A DNA stretch of 64,000 nucleotides from Nocardioides lianchengensis (lineage in GTDB: Bacteria; Actinomycetota; Actinomycetes; Propionibacteriales; Nocardioidaceae): contig NZ_FMZM01000012.1 of the NCBI RefSeq assembly GCF_900101465.1, positions 1 to 64,000 of the forward strand, read 5' to 3'. Shown here in pieces: positions 1-8,733 of the stretch. The notes under the pieces were generated by a model, which was not told where the DNA came from, made no database searches, and saw only the letters and a program-made list of their open reading frames with translations. The stretch's first letter is position 1. Each line of letters begins with the position of its first letter. The position numbers and the translations under genes were made by a program.

Positions 1-447
1 GGTCACCCAGCGGTTCTCGACTCCGGGCAGCAGGGCGTCCTGCTGGGCCTTGCTGAACCGGTGCACCTCGTCGACGAAGAGCACCGTCTCGTTCCCGGTC
101 GCCACCAGCTGGGCCCGGGCCGAGTCGATCGCCGCCCGGACCTCCTTGACCCCCGCCGAGACCGCCGAGACCTCGACGAAGCGCCGGTCGGTCTGCTGGC
201 TGACGATCGAGGCGATGGTCGTCTTGCCGGTGCCCGGTGGGCCCCAGAGCAGCAGGGACATCGACTGGTCGTTCTCGATCAGCTGGCGCAGCGGCGCCCC
301 GGGGGCCCGCAGCTGCTCCTGGCCGACCAGCTCGTCGAGCGTGCGCGGCCGCATCCGCACCGCGAGCGGCGCCGAGGCGTGCGTGTTCGCCGCGAGGGAG
401 CCACCACCCCCGCCGCCGGGGCGGGGCACGTCGAAGAGTCCGTCCAC
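1..447 (-). CDS. rarA: Replication-associated recombination protein A (RarA/MgsA), N-terminal part
   Basis: An AAA+ ATPase of the RarA/MgsA/WRNIP1 family, which acts at stalled replication forks. The visible 149 residues hold a lead-in with RPRTLDELVGQEQL, the Walker A motif GPPGTGKTT, and the Walker B segment VLFVDEVHRFSKAQQ; the valine-histidine-arginine-phenylalanine wording after Walker B is typical of RarA rather than RuvB. The gene runs off the left edge of the window, so the lid, sensor 2 and tetramerisation domains are not seen. The chosen start is a GTG at 447 with AGGG about nine bases upstream. The neighbouring opp operon ends 79 bases upstream of this start on the same strand. Confidence 0.93.
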   Translation of the reverse strand, partial: MDGLFDVPRPGGGGGGSLAANTHASAPLAVRMRPRTLDELVGQEQLRAPGAPLRQLIENDQSMSLLLWGPPGTGKTTIASIVSQQTDRRFVEVSAVSAGVKEVRAAIDSARAQLVATGNETVLFVDEVHRFSKAQQDALLPGVENRWVT

Positions 448-525
448 GACCGGAACCCTACGGTGAGCCCGGAACCGTGACGACGCTGGTCGAGGTGCGA
501 GCGGAGCGCGCCTCGAACCCGGCGA

Positions 526-1755
526 TCAGCCGCTGACCACGGTACGGCTGCCGACGTCGAACCAGCGGTCCTCGTAGCCCGACCCGGTCATCAGCTCGAC
601 GTCGACCGGCTCCGTGGACGACGCGTCCGGGTTGCCCCGGTCGTCGACGCCGAGCAGTCCCGTCGTCACCGGACGCTCCGGTGCCTTCCCCAGCTCGCCG
701 GCGAAGTGGCAGGCGACCTTGTGGCGCGGACCGATCTGCAGCAGCGGCGGCTCGACCTTGGCGCAGATGTCCTGCGCCAGGTGGCAACGGGTGCGGAACC
801 GGCAGCCGGAGGGCGGGTTGACCGGGCTCGGGACGTCGCCCTGGAGCATGATCCGCTCGCGTCGGCCACCGACCGCCGCCTGCTTCACGTCAGGCACCGC
901 GGACAGCAATGCCTGGGTGTAGGGGTGGTGCGGGGTCGCGTAGAGCGTCTCGCGGTCCGCGATCTCGACGATCTTGCCGAGGTACATCACCGCGATCTCC
1001 GGGCAGAAGTGCCGGACCACCGCCAGGTCGTGGGCGATGAAGAGGAACGCGATGTCGAACTCCTTCTGGAGGTCCTGGAGCAGGTTGATCACCTGCGCCT
1101 GGATGGACACGTCCAGAGCGGAGACCGGCTCGTCGGCGACGAGCAGGCGCGGGTTGAGCGTGAGGGCGCGCGCGATGCCGATGCGCTGGCGCTGACCGCC
1201 GGAGAACTCGTTCGGGTAGCGGTTGTAGTGCTCGGGGTTGAGGCCGACGACCTCCAGGAGCTCCTTGACCCGCGGCATGATCTGGTTCTTGGGCACGATG
1301 TCGTGCACGGCCAACGGCGCGCCCACGATCGAGCCGACCGTGTGCCGCGGGTTCAGCGAGGTGTAGGGGTCCTGGAAGATCATCTGTACGTCGCGACGCA
1401 CCGGCTTCAGCTCGCGCTTGCTGAGCGTCGCGAGGTCCCGGCCACCGAACTGCATGGAGCCCGACGTCGGCTTGTAGAGCCGGGTGATCAGCCGACCGGT
1501 CGTGGACTTGCCGCAGCCGGACTCGCCCACCAGGCCGAGGGAGCCGCCCTCGGGCACCTGGAAGGAGATGCCGTCGACCGCCTGGACGTGGCCGACCGTG
1601 CGACGGACCAGGCCGGGCGCCTTGACCGGGAAGTACATCCGCAGGTCCTCGACGGTCAGCACGGGCTTGGCCCGGGGGTCGAGCTTGGCCGCGGTGTGGC
1701 CCTGTTCGGCCATCTCGTGGAACAGGTCGTCGGGGCTCGTCGTCTCGTCGCTCAT
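526..1755 (-). CDS. oppF: Oligopeptide ABC transporter ATP-binding protein OppF
   Basis: Second ATPase subunit of the oligopeptide/dipeptide importer, 409 residues. It shows Walker A GLVGESGCGKSTTGR, the ABC signature FSGGQRQRIGIARAL, Walker B LLVADEPVSALDVS, and a C-terminal oligopeptide-transporter extension with a cysteine-bearing segment (GCRFRTRCHLAQDIC) that binds an Fe-S cluster in some homologues. An open frame continues upstream, but the ATG at 1755 overlaps the oppD stop (TGATG) and begins the natural N-terminus MSDETTSPDD, so it is the likely start. It is the last gene of the operon oppC-oppA-oppB-oppD-oppF and is probably translationally coupled to oppD. Confidence 0.93.
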   Translation of the reverse strand: MSDETTSPDDLFHEMAEQGHTAAKLDPRAKPVLTVEDLRMYFPVKAPGLVRRTVGHVQAVDGISFQVPEGGSLGLVGESGCGKSTTGRLITRLYKPTSGSMQFGGRDLATLSKRELKPVRRDVQMIFQDPYTSLNPRHTVGSIVGAPLAVHDIVPKNQIMPRVKELLEVVGLNPEHYNRYPNEFSGGQRQRIGIARALTLNPRLLVADEPVSALDVSIQAQVINLLQDLQKEFDIAFLFIAHDLAVVRHFCPEIAVMYLGKIVEIADRETLYATPHHPYTQALLSAVPDVKQAAVGGRRERIMLQGDVPSPVNPPSGCRFRTRCHLAQDICAKVEPPLLQIGPRHKVACHFAGELGKAPERPVTTGLLGVDDRGNPDASSTEPVDVELMTGSGYEDRWFDVGSRTVVSG

Positions 1756-2852
1756 CAGGCCTCCTCGACCAGGTCGGGGGCGATCTCGGGCAGCACTTCG
1801 CTCTGGTAGACCGCCTCGGGGTCGGCCAGGTGGCAGCGCTTGAGGTGCTTGCTGCCGGCGGCGAGCGGGAGCAGCTCGGGGAGCGTGGTGCGGCACAGGT
1901 CACCGGGCACCTTGTCCCGGTGCGCGCAGCGCGGGTTGAAGGAGCAGCCCGGCGGCGGGTCGAGCAGGCTCGGCGGGTTGCCGGGGATGGGAATCAGCCG
2001 GGCGTCGGTGTCGGCCTGCACGTCGGGCACGCTCGACAGGAGGCCCCAGGTGTAGGGCATGGCCGGCCGCGTGAGCATCTGCTTGGTGGCGCCGTACTCG
2101 ACGGCGCGGCCGGCGTACATGACCAGGACGTCGTCGGCCATCTCGGCGATCACGCCGAGGTCGTGGGTGATGATCACGACGGCGGAGTTGAACTCGCGCT
2201 GCAGGTCCTGGAGCAGGTCGAGGATCTGCGCCTGCACGGTCACGTCGAGCGCGGTCGTCGGCTCGTCGGCGATCAGCAGGGACGGATCGTTGATCAGGCC
2301 CATCGCGATCATCGCGCGCTGCCGCATGCCGCCGGAGAACTGGTGCGGGAAGTCGTCGACGCGACCGTCCGGCTGCGGGATCCCGACCCGGTCGAGCATC
2401 TCGATGGCCCGCCGCCGGGCGTCGCGCTTGGACGCCTTCGGGTGGTGCACGAGGTAGGCCTCGGCCAGCTGGGCACCGACGCGGTAGAAGGGGTGCAGGG
2501 CCGCGAGTGCGTCCTGGAAGATCATCGCGACCTGGTTGCCGCGCAGCTTGCGCATGCCCGGCTCGGCCATGCCGACGATCTCCTGGCCGCCCACCCGGAT
2601 CGAGCCGGCGACGGTGGAGCGCTTGGGGTCGTGAAGGCCCAGGACGGCCATGCTCGAGACGGACTTGCCGGAGCCGGACTCCCCCACGATGCCGAGGGTC
2701 TTGCCCAGCTCGAGGGTGTAGGAGACCCCGTTGACCGCGCGAACGGGGCCGTCCGGGGTCGGGAACTCGACCGAGAGGTCCTCGACGACGAGGAACGGGT
2801 CGCTGTCGGACACGGTGGTGCCGGACCTTTCGACGGAGGGCGTGGCGGTCAT
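1755..2852 (-). CDS. oppD: Oligopeptide ABC transporter ATP-binding protein OppD
   Basis: First ATPase subunit of the peptide importer, 365 residues. Walker A is GIVGESGSGKSVSSM, the signature is FSGGMRQRAMIAMGL, and Walker B is LLIADEPTTALDVT; the GGMRQR form and the C-terminal FNPRCAHRDK segment are usual for OppD/DppD. The ATG at 2852 overlaps the end of oppB by four bases (ATGA), and the stop overlaps the oppF start by one base. The subunit would pair with OppF at the cytoplasmic face of the OppB/OppC channel. A much longer open frame upstream (to 3575) overlaps oppB and is not used. Confidence 0.93.
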   Translation of the reverse strand: MTATPSVERSGTTVSDSDPFLVVEDLSVEFPTPDGPVRAVNGVSYTLELGKTLGIVGESGSGKSVSSMAVLGLHDPKRSTVAGSIRVGGQEIVGMAEPGMRKLRGNQVAMIFQDALAALHPFYRVGAQLAEAYLVHHPKASKRDARRRAIEMLDRVGIPQPDGRVDDFPHQFSGGMRQRAMIAMGLINDPSLLIADEPTTALDVTVQAQILDLLQDLQREFNSAVVIITHDLGVIAEMADDVLVMYAGRAVEYGATKQMLTRPAMPYTWGLLSSVPDVQADTDARLIPIPGNPPSLLDPPPGCSFNPRCAHRDKVPGDLCRTTLPELLPLAAGSKHLKRCHLADPEAVYQSEVLPEIAPDLVEEA

Positions 2853-3856
2853 GCGAGTCGCACCCGCGGGTCGAGCGCGCTGTACATGACGTCCACGAGG
2901 ATGTTGCTCAGGACCATGATGATCGCCGCGAACAAGACCGTGGCCGACACCACCGGGAGGTCCAGGCTGTACGTCGCGCTCAGGCCCCAGCGACCGATGC
3001 CCTGGATGTCGAAGATGTACTCGGTGAACAGGGTGCCGGCGAGCAGCACGCCCAGGTCGATGCCGAAGATCGTGATGACGGGCACCAGAGCCGCACGCAG
3101 TCCGTGACGGTAGACGACCTGCCGCGGCCCGAGCCCCTTGGCCGTGGCGGTGCGGATGTAGTCCTCGTTCAGGGCCTCGACCATCGCGCCTCGGGTGTAG
3201 CGGGTGTACTGGGTGCAGCCGAAGATGCCGAGGCAGATCCACGGCAGCAGGAGGCCGGTGAACCAGTCCCAGGGGCTCTCCCACGGTGGCGTGTAGCCGC
3301 TGCTGCCGAGAATGGGGACGTCCCAGATCAGCGTGAAGTAGAGCCACGCGAGCAGGGCGAAGAGGTAGTAGGGCACCGAGCTGATGAACAGGAAGCTGCT
3401 GACCAGCGCCTTGTCGGCGAAGCTGCCACGTCTTCGCGCGGCCGCGACCCCGATGGGCACGCCGAGCAGCAGGTAGAGCGCGGCGCCGCCGGCGGCGATG
3501 GAGACCGTCGCCGGGAGCCGTTCGATCAGCTCGTCCCAGACCAGGGCCCGGGAGCGCTGCGAGACACCCAGGCATGGGGCGTCACAGTCGATGGTGCTGT
3601 TGCCGATCTCGATGGTGCGACCGACGAAGACGCCCTTGACGTAGGCGCCGTACTCGGACCAGATCGGGTTGTTGTAACCCAGCTGCTCCTCGAAGTTCTC
3701 CAACCGCTCCGGGGTGCACCGGTTGCTGGTCTCCTGGTTGCAGATCGGCCGCGCCGGACTCGACGGGCCGTACCAGAACAGGGCGAAGATGGCCATCGAC
3801 ACCAAGACGATGGTGACGACGCCGATCAGGAGACGCTTGACGATGTAGGCGAACAC
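2849..3856 (-). CDS. oppB: Oligopeptide ABC transporter permease OppB
   Basis: Membrane permease of the peptide importer, 335 residues. It begins with a transmembrane helix (YIVKRLLIGVVTIVLV), has a large external loop (about residues 35-95) containing several cysteines, then the BPD-transport domain. The cytoplasmic EAA-type loop reads NEDYIRTATAKGLGPRQVVY. The start is GTG at 3856 with GGAAGG about ten bases upstream; an earlier in-frame start (3922) would add 22 non-conserved residues. It ends in a four-base ATGA overlap with oppD, so the two are probably translated in series. Confidence 0.92.
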   Translation of the reverse strand: MFAYIVKRLLIGVVTIVLVSMAIFALFWYGPSSPARPICNQETSNRCTPERLENFEEQLGYNNPIWSEYGAYVKGVFVGRTIEIGNSTIDCDAPCLGVSQRSRALVWDELIERLPATVSIAAGGAALYLLLGVPIGVAAARRRGSFADKALVSSFLFISSVPYYLFALLAWLYFTLIWDVPILGSSGYTPPWESPWDWFTGLLLPWICLGIFGCTQYTRYTRGAMVEALNEDYIRTATAKGLGPRQVVYRHGLRAALVPVITIFGIDLGVLLAGTLFTEYIFDIQGIGRWGLSATYSLDLPVVSATVLFAAIIMVLSNILVDVMYSALDPRVRLA

Positions 3857-3955
3857 GGGTGGGGACCTTCCGGGAGCACGGGGACGGCAGGAGGATGGGG
3901 GCCGGGCGAACCCGACCCCCATCCCGGTCGCGAGCGATCAGCTCGGGACCTCGGG

Positions 3956-5707
3956 TCACTGGGTGACGAAGAGGTCCTTGAAGTTGATCGAGCTCATCGC
4001 GCCGTCACCGTTGAAGTTGCCGATGGAGGCACCGGCGCCGTACAGCTCGTTGCGGTAGGCGAGCGGGATCAGCGGGAAGTACTCCGTGCCGATCATCTCG
4101 TCCAGGTCGCCCCAGGCCGTGGGCTGCTCCTCCGCCGGGAGGGTGGCGATGTCGTCGATGGCCTTCTGCACGTCGGGCTCGTCGAAGAACGCCGTGTTGT
4201 AGGGCTGACCGGCCTGGACCAGCGGCGGGATCATCGTGGACGCCGACGGCCAGTCCGAGCACCAGTTGACGTTACGAAGGTTCAGGCGCTTGTTGATGTC
4301 GCTGTCCTTGTCGTCGTAGAGGGCGTAGTAGTCCTCCTGGTACGGGATCATCTCGACCTTGAAGCCAGCGGCCTCGTAGCCCTTCTTCTCCGCCTCGGCG
4401 GCGGCCTTCAGGGTGGCGTCGGAGTCGTCGTAGACGTAGGTCAGCGTCATGCCGGTCTGACCGGCCTCCTCGAGGAGCTGCTTGGCCTTCTCGGGCTGGT
4501 AGGTGAACTGCTCACCGTCCGGGAAGTACTCCTTGCGGCCCGACATGCCGGGGGGCATCAGGGTGCTGGCCGGGATCCGGGTGACGCCGGGGATGTTGCC
4601 GCCGGCCAGGGTCACGTTGTCGAAGTCGTAGGCCCAGGCAATGGCCTTGCGGACGTTGATGTCGGTGATCTTGGTGTAGTCGGGCGCACGGTAGGACACG
4701 CACTGACCGGTCTGCTGGATGTAGTTGTCGCCCAGCTTGCTCTTCAGGTCGGTGGCGTTGGACGCGCCGAGCCGGTAGGAGATCGCCGTCGAGGACAGCT
4801 CGCTGTCGCTCAGCAGGATCTGGTCGGTCTTCTGCTGGTCCTGGTTGAACTTGAAGGTCCAGGAGTCGACGTACTGGTGACGCGCCGGGTCGGTGGCCGG
4901 GTCCCACTGGTCGTTCTTCACCAGGGTCAGCGACTCCGTCGGGCGGAACTCGGAGATCTTGTAGGGACCGTTGGAGAGCGGCTTGCGGCCGTAGGCCGGG
5001 AAGTCGGAGTTCTCCAGCGGGATCGGGCCGATCGCCATGAACGAGCCCCAGAAGTCCATGTCCGGGAACGGCTTCACCATCTTGATGGTGATGTCCTGAC
5101 CCTCGACGGTGATGCCGGAGCAGTCGCCGTCGGCCGGGCCGGCGTAGCCGTCGCCGCAGTCGATGTTCTCGACGGAGTAGACCTGGCCGGGACCCGAGGT
5201 GAAGGTCTCGGAGTCGAAGCTCCGCTCGATGCCGTACTTGATCTCCTCGGGGGTGATCGGGTCGCCCGTCTCCCACTTGACGTCGTCACGGACGGTGAAG
5301 GTCCACTCCGTGAAGTCGTCGTTGGGCGTGCCGAGGTCGGTGGCGAGGTCGGGAACCAGCTCCATCTCCCCGGACTCGTCGTTCTTGCGGTACTGGGTGA
5401 GCGAGCGGTGGGTCAGGGCCTGCTGGATGGAGTTGCCGAGCACGGACCACCCGTTGGTCGGGTCAAGGTCCTCCGGTCCCTCGTCGAGCGGGACGTAGAC
5501 CGTGACGTCGCCTCCGGTCGCGGCGCCCTCGATCTCGGGGGCCGGACCCTCGGCGTCGGCGACCTTCGCGAAGCCGGCACCGGCCTCCTCGAACTTCTGG
5601 TCGCTGGGGGTGCTCCCGCCGCCGCCCCCACCGTCGCCGCCACAGGCGGCCAGGGTGGAGATGAGCGCGACGCACGCAACAGCGGCAAGCGACTTGGTTC
5701 GCTTCAT
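3956..5707 (-). CDS. oppA: Oligopeptide-binding lipoprotein OppA (solute-binding protein family 5)
   Basis: Extracellular substrate-binding lipoprotein of 583 residues. A signal peptide ends in the lipobox LAAC (Cys22), followed by a glycine-rich linker (GGDGGGGGG). The body matches SBP family 5, with a typical stretch DVKWETGDPITPEEIKYGIER and the late motif LRNVNWCSDWPSASTMIPPL. The start ATG 5707 has GAGGAAAGG upstream. It lies between the two permease genes, an order (C-A-B-D-F) less usual than A-B-C-D-F. It would deliver peptides to OppBC; exact substrate is not predictable from sequence. Confidence 0.92.
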   Translation of the reverse strand: MKRTKSLAAVACVALISTLAACGGDGGGGGGSTPSDQKFEEAGAGFAKVADAEGPAPEIEGAATGGDVTVYVPLDEGPEDLDPTNGWSVLGNSIQQALTHRSLTQYRKNDESGEMELVPDLATDLGTPNDDFTEWTFTVRDDVKWETGDPITPEEIKYGIERSFDSETFTSGPGQVYSVENIDCGDGYAGPADGDCSGITVEGQDITIKMVKPFPDMDFWGSFMAIGPIPLENSDFPAYGRKPLSNGPYKISEFRPTESLTLVKNDQWDPATDPARHQYVDSWTFKFNQDQQKTDQILLSDSELSSTAISYRLGASNATDLKSKLGDNYIQQTGQCVSYRAPDYTKITDINVRKAIAWAYDFDNVTLAGGNIPGVTRIPASTLMPPGMSGRKEYFPDGEQFTYQPEKAKQLLEEAGQTGMTLTYVYDDSDATLKAAAEAEKKGYEAAGFKVEMIPYQEDYYALYDDKDSDINKRLNLRNVNWCSDWPSASTMIPPLVQAGQPYNTAFFDEPDVQKAIDDIATLPAEEQPTAWGDLDEMIGTEYFPLIPLAYRNELYGAGASIGNFNGDGAMSSINFKDLFVTQ

Positions 5708-5772
5708 CGTGTTGTGCCTTTCCTCTTCATCCGTGCCACAGACCCAAGCCCGTGACCACAATTGAGTGCCCG

Positions 5773-6798
5773 TCAGCGACGGGTCTTGGGGTCCACCGCG
5801 TCGCGGATGGCGTCCCCGAGCAGGTTGAGCGCGACGACCAGCACCACGATGCCGATCAGCGGCTCCCACAGGTAGAGCGGGTAGGTCTTGAAGTACTTCG
5901 TCGCCTGACTGATGGTCTGGCCCCACGACTCGCCCTGGGTGATGCCGATGCCGAGGTAGGCCAGGGCGGCCTCGGCGGCGATGAACGCCGGCAGCATCAG
6001 GGAGACCGCGACGACGATCGGGGCCACCAGGTTGGGCAGCAGCTCACGAAGCATGATCCGACGCGTCGGCATGCCGATGACCTCGGCGGAGAGGATGAAC
6101 TCCCGCTCACGCAGCGACAGCACCTCACCGCGGACCAGTCGGGCGACCGACATCCAGCCGAAGCCGGCGAGGATGGCGACCAGCGACCAGAGCTGGGCCT
6201 GCGGGTAGATGTCGGGCTTGAGCGCGAACCGCTCGTTGAGGATCGGCGCGATGATCAGCGCGATCAGGATGTAGGGCAGCGTCAGGAACAGGTCGGTGAC
6301 GAATGAGATGATCCGGTCGGCGATGCCGCCGAGGAATCCGGCCAGCAGGCCCATGGTGACGCCGATCAGGGAGGCCACGATCGTCGACAGCGCCGCCACG
6401 GTGAGCGACGTGCGGCAGCCGTAGAGCCACTGCGCGAGGTTGTCCTCGGCCGTGCTCGGCGAGATGCCGAACGGGTGATTGGGGTCGAACCCGTAGTGCG
6501 GCGGGCCGTTGAGCGGCATGCCGTCACCGAGGTAGTCGAGCTCGGTGGCGGGGCTGCCGGGGCCGGTCTCGACGCCCACGGCGTTGGCGATGACCCCCGC
6601 GAAGATCGCGATCAGCACGAAGAACAACACGATGACCGCGCAGGCGACGGCGACCTTGTCGCGACGCAGCCGGCCGAAAGCGATCTGCAGCGGCGACTGG
6701 CTCTTGACCGGTCCCTTGCCCTTGCCCGCCTCCGGCGCCTGGGGCGCTTCGTCACTCAGGTGCCCGAGCGTCTCGGAGGAAACCGGCGGCAGCGACAT
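5773..6798 (-). CDS. oppC: Oligopeptide ABC transporter permease OppC
   Basis: Second permease subunit, 341 residues, first gene of the opp operon. It has a cytoplasmic N-terminus of about 50 residues, a first helix (VAVACAVIVLFFVLIAIFAG), an external loop, and the BPD domain with the EAA loop (EFILSAEVIGMPTRRIMLRE). GGGGAG stands just before ATG 6798. The aspS terminator ends only 27 bases upstream of this start, so any opp promoter must lie upstream of or inside that hairpin. A candidate -10 is TAGAGT near 6873-6878 on the minus strand, which would place the hairpin in the opp leader. Confidence 0.92.
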   Translation of the reverse strand: MSLPPVSSETLGHLSDEAPQAPEAGKGKGPVKSQSPLQIAFGRLRRDKVAVACAVIVLFFVLIAIFAGVIANAVGVETGPGSPATELDYLGDGMPLNGPPHYGFDPNHPFGISPSTAEDNLAQWLYGCRTSLTVAALSTIVASLIGVTMGLLAGFLGGIADRIISFVTDLFLTLPYILIALIIAPILNERFALKPDIYPQAQLWSLVAILAGFGWMSVARLVRGEVLSLREREFILSAEVIGMPTRRIMLRELLPNLVAPIVVAVSLMLPAFIAAEAALAYLGIGITQGESWGQTISQATKYFKTYPLYLWEPLIGIVVLVVALNLLGDAIRDAVDPKTRR

Positions 6799-6825
6799 GC
6801 TCTCCCCATCTGGTGATCGGGCCCG

Positions 6826-6870
6826 AAAAAAATGAGTTGCGGGCGGCGAACCTCTCGGCTCGCCGCCCGC
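6826..6870 (-). terminator. Rho-independent terminator after aspS
   Basis: On the minus strand an 11-bp perfect stem (GCGGGCGGCGA with TCGCCGCCCGC, 6839-6849 and 6860-6870) with a ten-base loop is followed within five bases by a run of seven T (6826-6832). It lies downstream of aspS and directly upstream of oppC. Confidence 0.85.
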
Positions 6871-6954
6871 GACTCTATGTGACCCGTACCCGGCCCGGCG
6901 ATCACCCGCGAGTAACGATCTGGTCTCGACGGGTGGGACGGGCCGTCCGGTGGA

Positions 6955-8733
6955 TCAGTCCTGTGCCGGGACTTCCTTCGCCGGTGAGGCGTCGACCCCG
7001 GCCTCCTTGCGCTGCTGGGCCGTGATCGGCGCAGGGGCCGCCGTGAGCGGGTCGAAGCCGCCGCCCGACTTCGGGAAGGCGATGACGTCGCGGATCGACT
7101 CCGCTCCGCCGAGGATCGCGCAGATCCTGTCCATGCCCACGGCGATGCCGCCGTGCGGCGGCGCGCCGTACTTGAAGGCGTCGAGGAGGAAGCCGAACTT
7201 CTCCTGGGCCTCGTCCTCCCCGATGCCCATCACCTCGAAGACCCGCTTCTGCACATCCTCGCGGTGGATCCGGATCGAGCCACCGCCGAGCTCGCTGCCG
7301 TTGCAGACGATGTCGTAGGCGTAGGCGAGCGCCGGGCCGGGGTCGGTGTCGAAGGTGTCCAGGAACTCCGGCTTGGGGCTCGTGAAGGCATGGTGGACGG
7401 CCGTCCAGGCGCCTGCGCCGACCGCGACGTCGCCGCTCGCGACGGCGTCCGAGGACGGCTCGAACAGCGGCGCGTCGACCACCCAGGTGAAGGCGAAGGC
7501 CGACTCGTCGATCAGGCCGCCGCGGCGACCGATCTCCAGGCGGGCAGCGCCGAGCAGCGCCCGGCTCGACTTGGTGGCGCCGGCGGCGAAGAACACGCAG
7601 TCGCCCGGCTGCGCTCCCACGTGCGCCGCCAGGCCGGCCTTCTCGGTGTCGGAGAGGTTCTTGGCCACCGGACCGCCGAGCTCGCCGTCCTCCTGCACCA
7701 GGACGTAGGCCAGTCCGCGGGCACCGCGCTGCTTGGCCCACTCCTGCCAGGCGTCGAGCTGCTTGCGCGGCTGGCTGGCGCCGCCGGGCATCACCACGGC
7801 GCCGACGTACTCGGCCTGGAAGACCCGGAACGGGGTCTCGGCGAAGTACTCGGTGCACTCGACGAGCTCCTGGCCCATCCGCAGGTCGGGCTTGTCGGAG
7901 CCGAAGCGACGCATCGCCTCGGCGTAGGTCATCCGCGGCACCGGGCGCGGGATCTCGTGGCCCTCGAGGGCCCAGATCTCGGCCAGCACCTCCTCCATCA
8001 GCGCCAGGACGTCCTCCTGGTCGACGAAGCTCATCTCGATGTCGAGCTGGGTGAACTCCGGCTGCCGGTCGGCGCGGAAGTCCTCGTCGCGGTAGCACCG
8101 GGCGATCTGGTAGTAGCGCTCCAGGCCGCCGACCATCAGCAGCTGCTTGAACAGCTGCGGGCTCTGCGGCAGGGCGTACCAGCTGCCGGGGTGCAGGCGT
8201 GCGGGCACCAGGAAGTCGCGAGCGCCCTCCGGGGTCGAGCGGGTCAGCGTGGGCGTCTCGGCCTCGACGAAGTCGTGGCGGTCCAGGACGTCGCGGGCCG
8301 CCTTGTTGATCCGGCTGCGCAGCCGGATCAGGCGGGCCGGCTCGTTGCGGCGCAGGTCGAGGTAGCGGTGCTTGAGACGCACCTCCTCCCCCACGTCCAC
8401 GTGGTCCGAGATCGGGAACGGCAGCGGCGCCGCGGCGCTGAGGACCTCGACGTCGGTGGCCACGATCTCGATCTCGCCGGTGGCCAGGTTGGGGTTCTCG
8501 TTGCCCGCCTTGCGCGCGGTCACCTCGCCGGTGACCTTCAGGCAGTACTCCGCGCGCAGCTGGTGGGCGACCTCCTCGTCGCGGATCACGACCTGGACGA
8601 TGCCGCTGGCCTCGCGCAGGTCGATGAAGGCCACGCCGCCGTGGTCGCGCCGGTTGGCGACCCACCCGGCGAGGGTGACGGTCTGGCCGACGTGCTCGGC
8701 GCGCAGGCTGCCGGCGTCATGGGTGCGGATCAC
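6955..8733 (-). CDS. aspS: Aspartyl-tRNA synthetase
   Basis: Class II aminoacyl-tRNA synthetase, 592 residues, usual bacterial length. Order of parts: N-terminal OB-fold anticodon-binding domain (VTLAGWVANRRDHGGVAFID), catalytic core with motif 2 (RDEDFRADRQPEFTQLDIE), bacterial GAD insertion in the middle, and motif 3 (GIAVGMDRICAIL). The start GTG 8733 is fixed by AAGGAG five bases upstream and by a GTGA overlap with the hisS stop, indicating translational coupling. Whether it also charges tRNA-Asn cannot be decided here. A strong terminator follows. Confidence 0.96.
   Translation of the reverse strand: MIRTHDAGSLRAEHVGQTVTLAGWVANRRDHGGVAFIDLREASGIVQVVIRDEEVAHQLRAEYCLKVTGEVTARKAGNENPNLATGEIEIVATDVEVLSAAAPLPFPISDHVDVGEEVRLKHRYLDLRRNEPARLIRLRSRINKAARDVLDRHDFVEAETPTLTRSTPEGARDFLVPARLHPGSWYALPQSPQLFKQLLMVGGLERYYQIARCYRDEDFRADRQPEFTQLDIEMSFVDQEDVLALMEEVLAEIWALEGHEIPRPVPRMTYAEAMRRFGSDKPDLRMGQELVECTEYFAETPFRVFQAEYVGAVVMPGGASQPRKQLDAWQEWAKQRGARGLAYVLVQEDGELGGPVAKNLSDTEKAGLAAHVGAQPGDCVFFAAGATKSSRALLGAARLEIGRRGGLIDESAFAFTWVVDAPLFEPSSDAVASGDVAVGAGAWTAVHHAFTSPKPEFLDTFDTDPGPALAYAYDIVCNGSELGGGSIRIHREDVQKRVFEVMGIGEDEAQEKFGFLLDAFKYGAPPHGGIAVGMDRICAILGGAESIRDVIAFPKSGGGFDPLTAAPAPITAQQRKEAGVDASPAKEVPAQD

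Noticed and set aside
3104..5755. An 883-residue plus-strand open frame
   Set aside because: It lies antisense to oppA and oppB, is Val/Gly/Arg/Asp-rich without any motif, and is the usual GC-driven shadow frame.
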